Made by a program: the position numbers and the translations under genes | Shown here: positions 7,713 through 15,898 of the stretch, one piece after another | Layout of the letters: the number at the start of each line of letters is the position of its first letter | Numbering within the stretch: the first letter of the stretch is position 1 | Assembly (NCBI RefSeq): GCF_900566085.1 | Contig: NZ_UPHT01000109.1 | Span: 1 to 36,990 of the forward strand | DNA: 36,990 bases | Direction of reading: 5' to 3' | DNA from: Mycobacterium attenuatum | GTDB taxonomy: Bacteria > Actinomycetota > Actinomycetes > Mycobacteriales > Mycobacteriaceae | Notes under the pieces: generated by a model | Seen by the model: the letters and a program-made list of their open reading frames with translations, nothing else | Database searches by the model: none | What the model was told of the DNA's origin: nothing

Positions 7713-7728
7713 AAGGACTTTGTGCCAT
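7713..7728 (-). promoter_or_regulatory. candidate DosR box upstream of the Rv3131-like gene
   Basis: On the minus strand the sequence reads ATGGCACAAAGTCCTT. The half AAAGTCC matches the DosR consensus (GGGACTWWAGTCCC) exactly and the other half weakly, about 9 of 14 positions in all. It sits in the 150-base gap between the ATPase stop and the nitroreductase-like start, about 97 bases before the ATG. The known DosR control of Rv3131 in M. tuberculosis makes it plausible; the match alone would not. Confidence 0.35.
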
Positions 7729-7774
7729 TGCCGAATCGGCGAACGGCCTCCTGACCCACGGCGTCCACCAGGAT

Positions 7775-10201
7775 TCACAATGTGGGCGGCTGCGCGCCGG
7801 CGGCGGGCCGCGGCGACGGCGCAATCGTGGCATCGTCCTCTGCGAGGGTGAAGTAGCTTTCCTCTTCCTGCACGAAGTGCAGCCGCAACAGCGCATACAG
7901 ACCATAGAGGCAGGCCAGCAGGTCATCGACTTGGTCGTGCTGTAGTGCCCCGACCGATTGTGCCAACGCCAGATGGGTCTCGATCCGGTCGGAAAGCCGC
8001 CGGATTTCGGCATGGGTGCGGCTCATGGTGGCGGTGGCTTCACCACTGCCTAGCGGGCGCGCCAGCGCCGGGTAAAGCTGAGCTTCCTCCGCCTGCTCGT
8101 GCGGCAGGATCCGTTCGGTGAGCAAGAGATGCACCGCGCCCAACGACTCCAGCGACGCGGCGTCGGGCCCGGCGGCCAGCCGGTTGGCCGCGGTGCGTAG
8201 CAGCCCGATGGTGTCGCGCAGCTGGTCGTGTTCGTCAGCGAAGCGGTGCAGCAGTTGCTCGGTTCCCGCAGCCAATCGCAGCTCGGTGTTCGGGTTACCA
8301 CGCAACGCTCGCAGCGCGTTGACGATCACCGCGACATCGATGCCCTCTTGCAGCAGCGCTCCGGCCGCAGGCGGCAGCAAGCCCAGCGCGGCGATCACCA
8401 TGGCCAGCAGCGACAGGCTCATGCCGACAACCGCACTTTGCACGGCGATCCGCCGAGACCAGCGGGCGATATCCATCGCATCGGCCAGCCGGTCGAGCCG
8501 ATCAGTGGTCAAGACGATGTCGGCGGCCTCCGAGGAGGCGGTGGCTCCCCGCGCGCCCATCGCCACGCCGACCGTGGCCGCCGCCAGCGCGGGGGCGTCA
8601 TTGACGCCGTCACCCACCATCACCGTCACTGCCCGTTGGGTTTCGGCGCGCACCGCAGCAAATTTGTCGGCCGGGCTCTGGTCGGCGTAGACCGAGTCCA
8701 AGCCCAAAATCGTGGCTACCTCCCGAGTCGGCTCGGCCCGGTCGCCGGTGAGCAGGATCAACCGAGTCAGACCGGCCTCGCGCAATCGGCGCACCGTGCG
8801 CGGCGCCTGGCGGCGCAATGGGTCGCGCAGCAACACCGCCGCCGCCGGGCTGGCATTGATGCAGACCCAGGCGATGGCCGCACTGTCGAGCCTGGCCCGG
8901 TTGACAGCGGCCCGCACCCAGGTGCCGGTCAGGACGTCGGCCGCCAACTTGCCGACCGTAACGCGCTGTCCGTCGACGTCGGCGGTGACACCGCGGCCCG
9001 GCTCTTCGACGACATCGGTGGGCAGTGACAATCGCAGACCCCGGCTGAGCGCTTCGGTGACGATGGCCTCGGCCAGGACGTGCGGGGACAGCTGGTCCAC
9101 CGAGGCAGCCAGCCGCAGCATCTCGGTGCTGTCCCGGCCGGGCGCGGCCACCACGTCGACGACGGCCGGACGTCCCATTGTCAGGGTGCCCGTCTTGTCC
9201 ATCACCAAAGTCGTTGCATGCCCGAGGTTTTCCAACGCGACTCCGCTGCGGATCACGACCCCGGCCCGGGAGGCCCGGGACAGGCCGGAAACGATTGCCA
9301 CCGGTGCGGCCAGCAGCAGCGGACACGGGGTCGCCACCACCAGGACCGCCACGGCCCGCACGGCCGACCCGCTGGTCAGCCACGCCGCCGCGGCCAGCAG
9401 CAGCGCCAACGGCAGGAACCACGCCGCGTAGCGGTCGGCCAACCGCACGATCGGGGCATTTTCCGCGCCCGCCTGTTGCGCCATCCGGACAATGCCGGCG
9501 TAGGTGCTCTCGTCGGCGGTTGCGGTCGCGCGCAACTCAAAAGCGCTGCCGGCGTTGACCACACCGCTGCGGACCGGTTCGCCGATCCCCCGTTCGACCT
9601 GCAGCGGCTCACCGGTCAGCGCGGATTCGTCGAGGACGGCCGGCACATCGGCGATGCGCCCGTCCACCGGTACCACCTCGCCGGGGCCGACGATGACGAT
9701 GTCCTCGACGGCTACCTCCGCCAACGCAACCAGACTCACCTGGGTACCGGCACGTCGGCGCGCAAACCGGGGCGCACGTTCGAGCAGCGCCCGCAAATCG
9801 CGCGACGCGCGGCGCTCGGCGGCCGCATCGAGGGCGCGACCAGTCGCCAGCATCACCGCAATCAACGCGCCGGCCACGTATTCGCCCACCAGCAGCGTGC
9901 CGACCAGCGACAACACCGCGATGACGTCGACACCGATCCGCCCGCGGCGCAACGCCGCCAACACCCAGACCGACGCCGGCGCAACGGCCACCACCGTCCC
10001 GGCGATCCAGCAGCCGTCGGCCGCGGCGCGCTCGCCGAGCAACCAGGTGATCCCACCGGCGACCAACAGACCGACGGTCAACATCACCAGCGCCGGTTCG
10101 ATCAGTCGGCGAACACGCGATACCCGCCGGCCGCCACCAGCCGCCGTATCGCCAACCACCTCGAAAATCCTATCGTTACCCATACTTTCGACGTCCGCCA
10201 C
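7775..10201 (-). CDS. P1B-type metal-transporting ATPase with C-terminal hemerythrin domain
   Basis: This 808-residue membrane pump has hydrophobic segments from about residue 34, a TPCPLL metal-site motif (291-296), the actuator TGEP (196-199), the phosphorylated Asp335 in DKTGTLT, TGD at 485-487 and GDGVND at 530-535. The HP motif is altered to SPHV near 372. There is no N-terminal heavy-metal domain. Residues from about 645 to 790 form a hemerythrin-like helical bundle with His658, HEQAEE at 701-706, His730 and His775 with EE nearby. TPCP plus a C-terminal hemerythrin is the layout described for P1B-5 pumps, linked to Ni and Fe transport. The start is a GTG at 10201 after AGGG; an ATG at 10183 is the alternative. 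The diiron domain suggests sensing of O2 or iron. Confidence 0.88.
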   Translation of the reverse strand: MADVESMGNDRIFEVVGDTAAGGGRRVSRVRRLIEPALVMLTVGLLVAGGITWLLGERAAADGCWIAGTVVAVAPASVWVLAALRRGRIGVDVIAVLSLVGTLLVGEYVAGALIAVMLATGRALDAAAERRASRDLRALLERAPRFARRRAGTQVSLVALAEVAVEDIVIVGPGEVVPVDGRIADVPAVLDESALTGEPLQVERGIGEPVRSGVVNAGSAFELRATATADESTYAGIVRMAQQAGAENAPIVRLADRYAAWFLPLALLLAAAAWLTSGSAVRAVAVLVVATPCPLLLAAPVAIVSGLSRASRAGVVIRSGVALENLGHATTLVMDKTGTLTMGRPAVVDVVAAPGRDSTEMLRLAASVDQLSPHVLAEAIVTEALSRGLRLSLPTDVVEEPGRGVTADVDGQRVTVGKLAADVLTGTWVRAAVNRARLDSAAIAWVCINASPAAAVLLRDPLRRQAPRTVRRLREAGLTRLILLTGDRAEPTREVATILGLDSVYADQSPADKFAAVRAETQRAVTVMVGDGVNDAPALAAATVGVAMGARGATASSEAADIVLTTDRLDRLADAMDIARWSRRIAVQSAVVGMSLSLLAMVIAALGLLPPAAGALLQEGIDVAVIVNALRALRGNPNTELRLAAGTEQLLHRFADEHDQLRDTIGLLRTAANRLAAGPDAASLESLGAVHLLLTERILPHEQAEEAQLYPALARPLGSGEATATMSRTHAEIRRLSDRIETHLALAQSVGALQHDQVDDLLACLYGLYALLRLHFVQEEESYFTLAEDDATIAPSPRPAAGAQPPTL

Positions 10202-10264
10202 AGCAGCCCTGCGCGGCTGAACGAATCCCCAGCCGAGTCCACCAGTCCGACGTTGCCACCGCTA

Positions 10265-10301
10265 GGGCCGTAATGCCCGGCCGCTCCGGGTCCTTAGACT
10301 C
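10265..10301 (-). promoter_or_regulatory. two candidate DosR boxes upstream of the P1B ATPase
   Basis: GGGCCGTAATGCCC at 10265-10278 and GGGTCCTTAGACTC at 10288-10301 each match GGGACTWWAGTCCC at about 10 of 14 positions. Their centres are 23 bp apart, about two helical turns. They lie 64 to 100 bases before the ATPase start, a spacing like that of paired DosR sites in M. tuberculosis promoters. The evidence is pattern and context only. Confidence 0.4.
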
Positions 10302-10387
10302 CGGCGCGGGCTGAGTCGCGATGCATTCGCGGTTGCAGACAGTCGAATCCACACCTTGCCAAGCCGCGACCTGCGTACAATCACGCC

Positions 10388-10415
10388 GCCGATAGTTGCC
10401 GATAGTTGCCGATAG
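10388..10415. repeat. 10-bp tandem repeat, nearly three copies
   Basis: gccgatagtt occurs at 10388 and 10398 and again at 10408 as gccgatag followed by CC. It lies about 50 bases before the lipoprotein gene, in its likely promoter region. Tandem sites at one helical turn could bind a regulator cooperatively, or it may be a slippage product. Confidence 0.6.
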
Positions 10416-10463
10416 CCCACCTAGCCGCATACCCGACCACGGGACGAGCACCGAAGGAATCCG

Positions 10464-10970
10464 ATGCCGATAATCAGGTTGCTGGCCATCCTCGCGCTGA
10501 GTTGGCCGGGTCTGGTCGGATGCGCCGCACAGCACGAGGCGTCGCCACGCGCGTCGAGCTCGACGCCGGCGACCGCCAGCACCACCGTCGCGACCACCAG
10601 CCAACCCGCTACGAGTGCGTCCCCGACGACTGCGACCACCACCGCACCATGCGTTGGGCTATCGATCTGTGCACCGCCGCCGCCGGACGCCGAGGGCAAT
10701 CCCGCGTGTTTCTATTCCGATGGCTGGCAAGCGAGCTCGTCGGGCGCCGGCATCGAGGTGTGGTATTTCCATGAGCCGCAGAACATGTCAAAGCCCGACA
10801 AGATCACCGCGGTGGTGCGCAAGAAGGACGGCACCACCGAGTCCCAGGAAGCTGACATCGAAGCCGGACAACAAGTGCACCGCTTCGAGTTTGCGGCCAT
10901 CGACAAAGCTGCTGTGGCACAGGTGTTTCTGGACAGCAGCACCGGCCGCTGCTACGTCATCGGGCCGTAG
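10464..10970 (+). CDS. putative lipoprotein, unknown function
   Basis: This 168-residue protein has a short hydrophobic signal ending in a lipobox, LVGC (Cys20), so it should be lipidated and held on the outer face of the membrane. A Ser/Thr/Ala-rich linker of about 40 residues follows, likely extended and possibly glycosylated. The folded part (about 62-168) has four cysteines, two close together in CVGLSIC, one in ACFY and one in RCYVIGP, which may form disulfides. The ATG at 10464 is preceded by GAAGGA. It does not belong to a family I recognise. It is transcribed away from the ATPase, whose start is about 260 bases away. Confidence 0.82.
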   Translation: MPIIRLLAILALSWPGLVGCAAQHEASPRASSSTPATASTTVATTSQPATSASPTTATTTAPCVGLSICAPPPPDAEGNPACFYSDGWQASSSGAGIEVWYFHEPQNMSKPDKITAVVRKKDGTTESQEADIEAGQQVHRFEFAAIDKAAVAQVFLDSSTGRCYVIGP

Positions 10971-11016
10971 ACGATCACGTGACCCGCGCCGGCGCGGCCG
11001 GACCCCCAGGTCGTCG

Positions 11017-11838
11017 TCATCGGTCAGGGTCTGCGGACACATCGCGGCGCGCGGCGCCGATGAGTTTCTGCATGAGCCGGTGCCCGCCGAGGACTATCGC
11101 GGCACGATCGGGTCCACTGCCGCGCTGCACCGCAGCGGCATTGTCACCGGCGATGAACACCGGGCCGTTTGCCAGGTTCTCCAGCCCCGCGCGCGCGACG
11201 TCGGCGGGTTCGGCAACCGGGATGCCGGGCACCTCGAAGTTCAGCCCGGCTCGCCGCATGGCCGGCGTGCGCGTGACCCCCAACACCAGCTCCAGGACGT
11301 CAACGCCGTAGTCGCGCAGCTCAAGCCACAGGCTCTCGGCGAACAGCCGGCTGAACGCCTTGCTGCCGGTGTACACCGACTGTCGCATCGAACCGTAGGT
11401 CGCCGCGGTCGAACCGACCAGCAGGATGCCGCCGCTGCGGCGGGCTCGCATCGACCGCCCGAAGTGGTGCACCAGTTCCAGCATCCGGGTCACATTGAGG
11501 TCGATGACCCGACCGACGTCGGTCAGGTCGGCGTCAAAGAACTCTTGGCGGCACGTGTTGGCGCCGGCGTTGTAGATCAGCAGGCCAACCTCCAGGTCGG
11601 CCGCTTCCTCCATGATTTGCCAAACCGATTCGGGGTCAAGGAGATCCACGGCAACAGTGCGCACCTGCGCGCCCAGCTGCCGGCAACTGTCCGCCGTGTC
11701 GGCCAGCGGTCCCGGCGTGCGCGCAATCAGCATCAGGTTCAGTCCGTAGCCGGCCAACTGCTTGGCGAACTCCGCCCCTAAGCCCTCCGAACCACCGGCG
11801 ATCACCGCCCACGGGCCGTACTTCGCGACGTCGGGCAT
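11017..11838 (-). CDS. short-chain dehydrogenase/reductase
   Basis: This 273-residue classical SDR has a Rossmann signature GGSEGLG (15-21), NAG at 90-92, catalytic Ser143 and YxxxK at Tyr156-Lys160. ARTPG after the second strand (Arg40) suggests NADP(H) preference. The substrate is unknown; the neighbouring divergent EchA-FadE-FadE operon points to a hydroxyacyl- or oxoacyl-type or lipid substrate. The two starts are 77 bases apart, so they probably share a regulatory region. The C-terminal extension beyond about residue 240 is basic and family-variable. Confidence 0.88.
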   Translation of the reverse strand: MPDVAKYGPWAVIAGGSEGLGAEFAKQLAGYGLNLMLIARTPGPLADTADSCRQLGAQVRTVAVDLLDPESVWQIMEEAADLEVGLLIYNAGANTCRQEFFDADLTDVGRVIDLNVTRMLELVHHFGRSMRARRSGGILLVGSTAATYGSMRQSVYTGSKAFSRLFAESLWLELRDYGVDVLELVLGVTRTPAMRRAGLNFEVPGIPVAEPADVARAGLENLANGPVFIAGDNAAAVQRGSGPDRAAIVLGGHRLMQKLIGAARRDVSADPDR

Positions 11839-11915
11839 GGTTCCTCCTCAGCGCTGCTGGCCGTTCGGACACCGCAAGCGGGTTGGCGCCAGACCGGGTC
11901 CCTACAGTTTCCGTC

Positions 11916-12692
11916 ATGAGCACCGTCTTGGACATTGCCACCAACGGACCCGTACGGACCTGGACGATCAATCTGCCCGACGTCGGCAACGCGATCACCG
12001 GCAAGGATTTCATCGCCGCATTCGAGGCCGCCGTCGACGGCGCCAACGCCGACACCGGTGTCTGCGCGGTCATTCTCACCGGGACGGGCAAGATCTTCTC
12101 CGCGGGCGGCAACGTCAAAGAGATGGCCAACCGCGACGGGATGTTCGGGCTGGACGCACTCGACCAGCGGCACGCCTATATCGACGGCATCCAGCGGATC
12201 CCGCGGGCTCTAACGCGCCTCGAGGTTCCGTTGATCGGTGCCGTCAACGGTCCGGCCATCGGCGCCGGCTGTGACCTGGCGATGATGTGCGACATCCGGG
12301 TCGCGTCGGAACGCGCCTGGTTCGCCGAGAGCTTCGTCCAGCTCGGCCTGATTCCCGGCGACGGCGGCACCTGGTTTCTGCAGCGGATCATCGGCTACGA
12401 ACGCGCCGCGGAGATGACGTTCACCGGCGACCGCGTGGACGCCGCGACCGCCCTGCAGTGGGGCATGGTCAGCCGCGTGGTGCCCCACGAGGAACTGCTC
12501 ACCGAGGCACACGCGCTGGCCGAACGCATCGCCAAGAACCCCAGCCACGCGCTGCGGATGGCCAAGCGGCTGCTGCAGGAGTCGCGGTCCGGCTCACTGG
12601 AGTCGACGCTGGGACTGGCCGCGGCCATGCAGCCGCTGGCGCATCGCGATCCCGAGCACCAGCACCGCATTGCCAAGTGGAAGACGAGCTGA
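11916..12692 (+). CDS. enoyl-CoA hydratase/isomerase (crotonase) family protein lacking the usual catalytic glutamates
   Basis: This 258-residue crotonase-fold protein has the CoA/oxyanion-hole parts FSAGGNVKEM (about 61-70) and NGPAIGAGCDLAMMCDIRVA (111-130). Aligned by eye with rat mitochondrial crotonase, Glu144 becomes Asp120 and Glu164 becomes Phe140 (in FAESFVQLGL). It may therefore not be a classical hydratase; other reactions of the superfamily or a degraded role are possible. The ATG at 11916 fits the family start. Its stop overlaps the start of the first acyl-CoA dehydrogenase by one base (TGATG), so the three genes are one unit of fatty-acyl or side-chain beta-oxidation type. Confidence 0.9.
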   Translation: MSTVLDIATNGPVRTWTINLPDVGNAITGKDFIAAFEAAVDGANADTGVCAVILTGTGKIFSAGGNVKEMANRDGMFGLDALDQRHAYIDGIQRIPRALTRLEVPLIGAVNGPAIGAGCDLAMMCDIRVASERAWFAESFVQLGLIPGDGGTWFLQRIIGYERAAEMTFTGDRVDAATALQWGMVSRVVPHEELLTEAHALAERIAKNPSHALRMAKRLLQESRSGSLESTLGLAAAMQPLAHRDPEHQHRIAKWKTS

Positions 12693-13843
12693 TGCCACCG
12701 CCGAGGCTGGTGCCGCCCGCCGCCGTCGACGCATCGGCGACATCGGCGACGGATGCCTTGCGCGCCCAGGTTCGCGCGTTTCTCGCCGAGCAACTGGCCG
12801 CCGGTTCGTTCACCCCGTCCGTCGATGCCTGGCTGACACGCTGGGACGAGAACTTCACCGCGGCGCTGGCGGCGCGCGGCTGGCTGGGCATGACGGTGCC
12901 CGTCGAATACGGCGGGCACGGACGCTCGTTTGTGGAGCGGTTCGTCGTCACCGAAGAACTCCTGGCAGCCGGTGCACCCGTCGCTGCGCATTGGGTCGCC
13001 GACCGCCAGATCGTGCCGTCGCTGCTCACATACGGCACCGATGCTCAGAAATCGCATTTTCTGCCCCGGATCGTGCGCGGCGAGTGCTTTTTCGGCATCG
13101 GCATGAGTGAACCGGACTCCGGCTCCGATTTGGCCAGTGTGCGCACCCGGGCCGAGCGCGTCGAGGGCGGCTGGGCGCTGTCGGGCACCAAGGTCTGGAC
13201 GTCGGGCGCCCACCTCGCGCACGCGTTCATCGTGCTCGCCCGCACCGCGCCGGTCGATCCTGCCGATCGGCATGCCGGGCTCAGCCAGTTCATCGTCGAC
13301 CTGCGCGGGACCGGCGGCGTCGATATCCGGCCGATCGTCTCGATGAACGGCGACCACCATTTCAACGAGGTGATCCTCGACGCGGCTTTTGTGCCCGACA
13401 ACATGGTGTTCGGCGAAATCGGCCACGGTTGGCAGCAGGTGACCTCGGAGCTGAGCTTCGAGCGCAGCGGGCCCGAACGCTTCCTGTCGACCTTCGTGCT
13501 GCTGGCGTCGGCCGCCGAAAACATGGCCGCGCAACGACTTTCGTACGACGTCGACCTGGGCCGGTTGGTGGCGCGGGTGGCCGGTCTGCATCAGATGTCG
13601 GCTGCGGTGGCCGGGGCGCTGCAGCGCCATGACCGGGCCGACATCCCCGCGGCGGTGGTCAAGGTGCTCGGCACCGCCACCGAAGGCGACATCGCCGACT
13701 TCGCCGATCGGCACGCCGGTGGCGATTGGCACCACGGCGAGCTGGTGGCGCGGGCGGTCGACCAGCGTCCGGGTTTCACGCTGCGGGGCGGAACCAACGA
13801 GGTGTTGCGGGGTGTTATCGCGCGGGGGCTGGGACTGCGATGA
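12692..13843 (+). CDS. acyl-CoA dehydrogenase (FadE type), first of a pair
   Basis: This 383-residue flavoenzyme of acyl-CoA alpha,beta-oxidation has the FAD/substrate loop GMSEPDSGSDLASV (about 127-140), GTKVWTSGAH (about 165-174) and the typical C-terminus GGTNEVLRGVIARGLGL. The start is coupled to the crotonase-like gene, and its stop overlaps the second dehydrogenase gene by four bases. Adjacent FadE genes in mycobacteria often encode alpha2beta2 heterotetramers that act on bulky side chains such as sterol CoA esters. A partnership of this kind is likely here. The substrate cannot be read from the sequence. Confidence 0.92.
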   Translation: MPPPRLVPPAAVDASATSATDALRAQVRAFLAEQLAAGSFTPSVDAWLTRWDENFTAALAARGWLGMTVPVEYGGHGRSFVERFVVTEELLAAGAPVAAHWVADRQIVPSLLTYGTDAQKSHFLPRIVRGECFFGIGMSEPDSGSDLASVRTRAERVEGGWALSGTKVWTSGAHLAHAFIVLARTAPVDPADRHAGLSQFIVDLRGTGGVDIRPIVSMNGDHHFNEVILDAAFVPDNMVFGEIGHGWQQVTSELSFERSGPERFLSTFVLLASAAENMAAQRLSYDVDLGRLVARVAGLHQMSAAVAGALQRHDRADIPAAVVKVLGTATEGDIADFADRHAGGDWHHGELVARAVDQRPGFTLRGGTNEVLRGVIARGLGLR

Positions 13844-14868
13844 TGACCGTCGATCCAACCGGCCCGGTCGACCCCGATCTGGTCGAGATGATCGACGCCG
13901 TCTTCGCCGGATACCGCGACACACATTCCGCGGGCGCGGCGCTTGACAACCAACTGTGGACACGCCTCGATGATCTCGGTTTGGTGCGGCTGACCGGCTC
14001 CGAAGAGTCCGGCGGCAGCGGGGCCGGATGGTACGAAGCAGCCGAGCTGCTTGCCGCCGCGGTCCGTCACGCGGTGCGAATTCCGTTGGCAGAACACGAT
14101 TTGTTGGCCTGCTGGCTGTTGCAGGCCAACCGGATGCCCGTCGACGGCGCGGTGCGGACGATGTGTCTGCTCGATGACCGGGGCATGGCCTACGATGTGC
14201 CCTGGGCCGGCGCCGCCGAGCGGATCGTGATCGTCTGGCAAGCCGGCGATGGATATTACGTGGCCGACGTGGCGGCGCAATCGCTGGTGGTCACCCCTGG
14301 TGCCAACCTGATCGGCGAACCGCGGGACACGGTATCCGCCGACCCCGTCGCGCTCGCCGGCACGCCGGTCGGCGCGCATCTGGTGACGACGCTGACGCGC
14401 AAGTCCGCACTGGTGCGGGCGATTCAGGTGTGCGCGGCGCTGGACCGGATTGTGCAGCTGTCCATCGAGCATGCGATTACCCGGTTCCAGTTCGGCCGTC
14501 CGCTGTCGAAATTCCAGGCGATACAGCACCTGATCGCCGACATCGCCGCCGAGGCCGCACTTGCCCGAGCCGCCACGGAGGCCGCACTGGCCACGGCGGT
14601 GCGCAGCGACTGGTCCGCGCCGAACCTCGATTTCCTTGTCGCCGTGGCACGTTCGTGTGCGGGCCAGGCCTGTTCGGTTGTGGTGCGCAACGCCCACCAG
14701 GTCCATGGCGCCATCGGCACCACTCGCGAACACCGCCTGCACGAGTACACCCGCGCCGCACTCGCCTGGCGCTCGGAATTCGGTTCGGTCCACTACTGGG
14801 ACGAGCAGGTCACCCGTGCGGCACTACGAGCGGGGTCGGCCGGGCTCTGGAGCTTGATCACCGGATGA
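13840..14868 (+). CDS. acyl-CoA dehydrogenase (FadE type), second of a pair
   Basis: This 342-residue protein is shorter than its neighbour. Its C-terminal helical domain is well kept, with RFQFGRPLSKFQAIQHLIAD and HQVHGAIGTTREHRLHEYTR. The N-terminal and middle beta domain is diverged and lacks the GxSEPxxGSD loop seen in the first subunit. That pattern is typical of the non-catalytic or half-site subunit of heteromeric FadE pairs. ATGs at 13840 and 13843 both fit; the former overlaps the upstream stop by four bases. It ends 82 bases before the convergent SDR stop, with a strong hairpin between. Confidence 0.92.
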   Translation: MMTVDPTGPVDPDLVEMIDAVFAGYRDTHSAGAALDNQLWTRLDDLGLVRLTGSEESGGSGAGWYEAAELLAAAVRHAVRIPLAEHDLLACWLLQANRMPVDGAVRTMCLLDDRGMAYDVPWAGAAERIVIVWQAGDGYYVADVAAQSLVVTPGANLIGEPRDTVSADPVALAGTPVGAHLVTTLTRKSALVRAIQVCAALDRIVQLSIEHAITRFQFGRPLSKFQAIQHLIADIAAEAALARAATEAALATAVRSDWSAPNLDFLVAVARSCAGQACSVVVRNAHQVHGAIGTTREHRLHEYTRAALAWRSEFGSVHYWDEQVTRAALRAGSAGLWSLITG

Positions 14869-14891
14869 CGCCAGGCGTGTTTCGCCGGAGC

Positions 14892-14935
14892 TAACGCCAC
14901 GGCGAAAAATCGAGCGGGATATCGCCTTGGCGTTA
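14892..14935. terminator. long inverted repeat between convergent genes
   Basis: TAACGCCACGGCGA (14892-14905) pairs with TCGCCTTGGCGTTA (14922-14935) at 13 of 14 positions around a 16-base loop. It lies between the ends of the second FadE gene (+) and the SDR gene (-). The placement suits a bidirectional terminator. There is no T-run, as is usual in mycobacteria. Confidence 0.55.
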
Positions 14936-14950
14936 CGCTCGCGCCGTGCG

Positions 14951-15745
14951 TCAGGCCGGCGGGTAGCCGGCGTCGAGAACCGGTCCGCCGGCAGCCGATG
15001 CACCCCTGGCGACCACGATCGGAATCGACGTTGCCGGGTCAGTGCGTAGGATGGTGTGCACCACGTTGACCAGGTCCTCGACCGGCATCAATTTACCCGG
15101 CATGCGGCCGCCGGACAGCCACAGCGGATACGCCTTCATGGCAAGGTCGCGATCCCAGCCGACATTCATCGCCGTCCGCGCGTCACCCTCGCCGCCCGCG
15201 CACTCGCCCACGATGAGGCAGGTGAATCCGATTTCCGGGTGCTCGGCCCGCCACACCTCGACCAGCCTCTCCAGGGCCGCCTTGCTGACCCCGTACGCGC
15301 CGAGGCCGGGCCACGGCGGTGTGTAACCGCCGGTGTCGGAGGACAGGTAGATCGCCTTGCCCGAGGCGGCGGCCAAATGCGGCACCGCCGCCGCGGTGGC
15401 CACCGACGCGCCGATGACGTTGGTGTCGAAAACTCGCCTCCAGGTGTCGGCATCGGTGTCGACCAGGCGCACCAGTGGGCTGATGGCCGGGGTGTAGACG
15501 AGATTGTCGATGCCGCCGAGCCCCTCGGCGGCTGCGGCGATGGCCGCTTGGCACGACGCCTCGTCGGTGACGTCGCACTCCACGGCGATGGCAGCGGGGC
15601 CGGCCTCACCGGCTTCGCGGGCCGCGGCCTGGGTTCGCTCGAGCCGCCGCGCCAGCAGCGCGACGTCGTCGCCGCGCTGGGCAAGTCCGACAGCGATGCA
15701 GCGCCCCAACCCGCTCGAGGCGCCGATGACCACCGTTTTCGACAT
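14951..15745 (-). CDS. short-chain dehydrogenase/reductase
   Basis: This 264-residue SDR has GASSGLG at 8-14, a catalytic SS at 135-136, and YxxxK at Tyr151-Lys155. The usual NNAG motif is replaced by VYTPA, and after the active site the sequence LIVGECAGGEGD replaces the common PGxxxT. It is thus a divergent member. The basic ARR after the second strand suggests NADP(H). AGGAGG stands just before the ATG at 15745, a near-ideal ribosome-binding site; the longer open frame upstream is not coding. The gene is monocistronic and its substrate is unknown. Confidence 0.88.
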   Translation of the reverse strand: MSKTVVIGASSGLGRCIAVGLAQRGDDVALLARRLERTQAAAREAGEAGPAAIAVECDVTDEASCQAAIAAAAEGLGGIDNLVYTPAISPLVRLVDTDADTWRRVFDTNVIGASVATAAAVPHLAAASGKAIYLSSDTGGYTPPWPGLGAYGVSKAALERLVEVWRAEHPEIGFTCLIVGECAGGEGDARTAMNVGWDRDLAMKAYPLWLSGGRMPGKLMPVEDLVNVVHTILRTDPATSIPIVVARGASAAGGPVLDAGYPPA

Positions 15746-15837
15746 AGTCGCCTCCTGCCCAAGCGTTGACCATGTGCGCCGAACCCGCCAGAGCCACAGC
15801 GTATCGGCCGGAAAGTCCGGCCGCAGCGGCCAAACTC

Positions 15838-15898
15838 GCCGAAACTGCGTTATTGCAGACAAAATGCGAGTGCTGGCCTGCAAAACGACAGTCTCGGC
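15838..15898. repeat. imperfect inverted repeat between glgX and the SDR gene
   Basis: GCCGAAACTG (15838-15847) and CAGTCTCGGC (15889-15898) match as inverted arms at 9 of 10 positions, with 41 bases between. The stretch is followed directly by the 26-bp direct repeats. It could be a small dispersed palindromic repeat element or an intergenic hairpin downstream of glgX. Confidence 0.45.

Noticed and set aside
12395..13963. 522-codon minus-strand open frame across EchA and the FadE genes
   Set aside because: It spans parts of three real plus-strand genes that overlap by one to four bases and has no domain signature.
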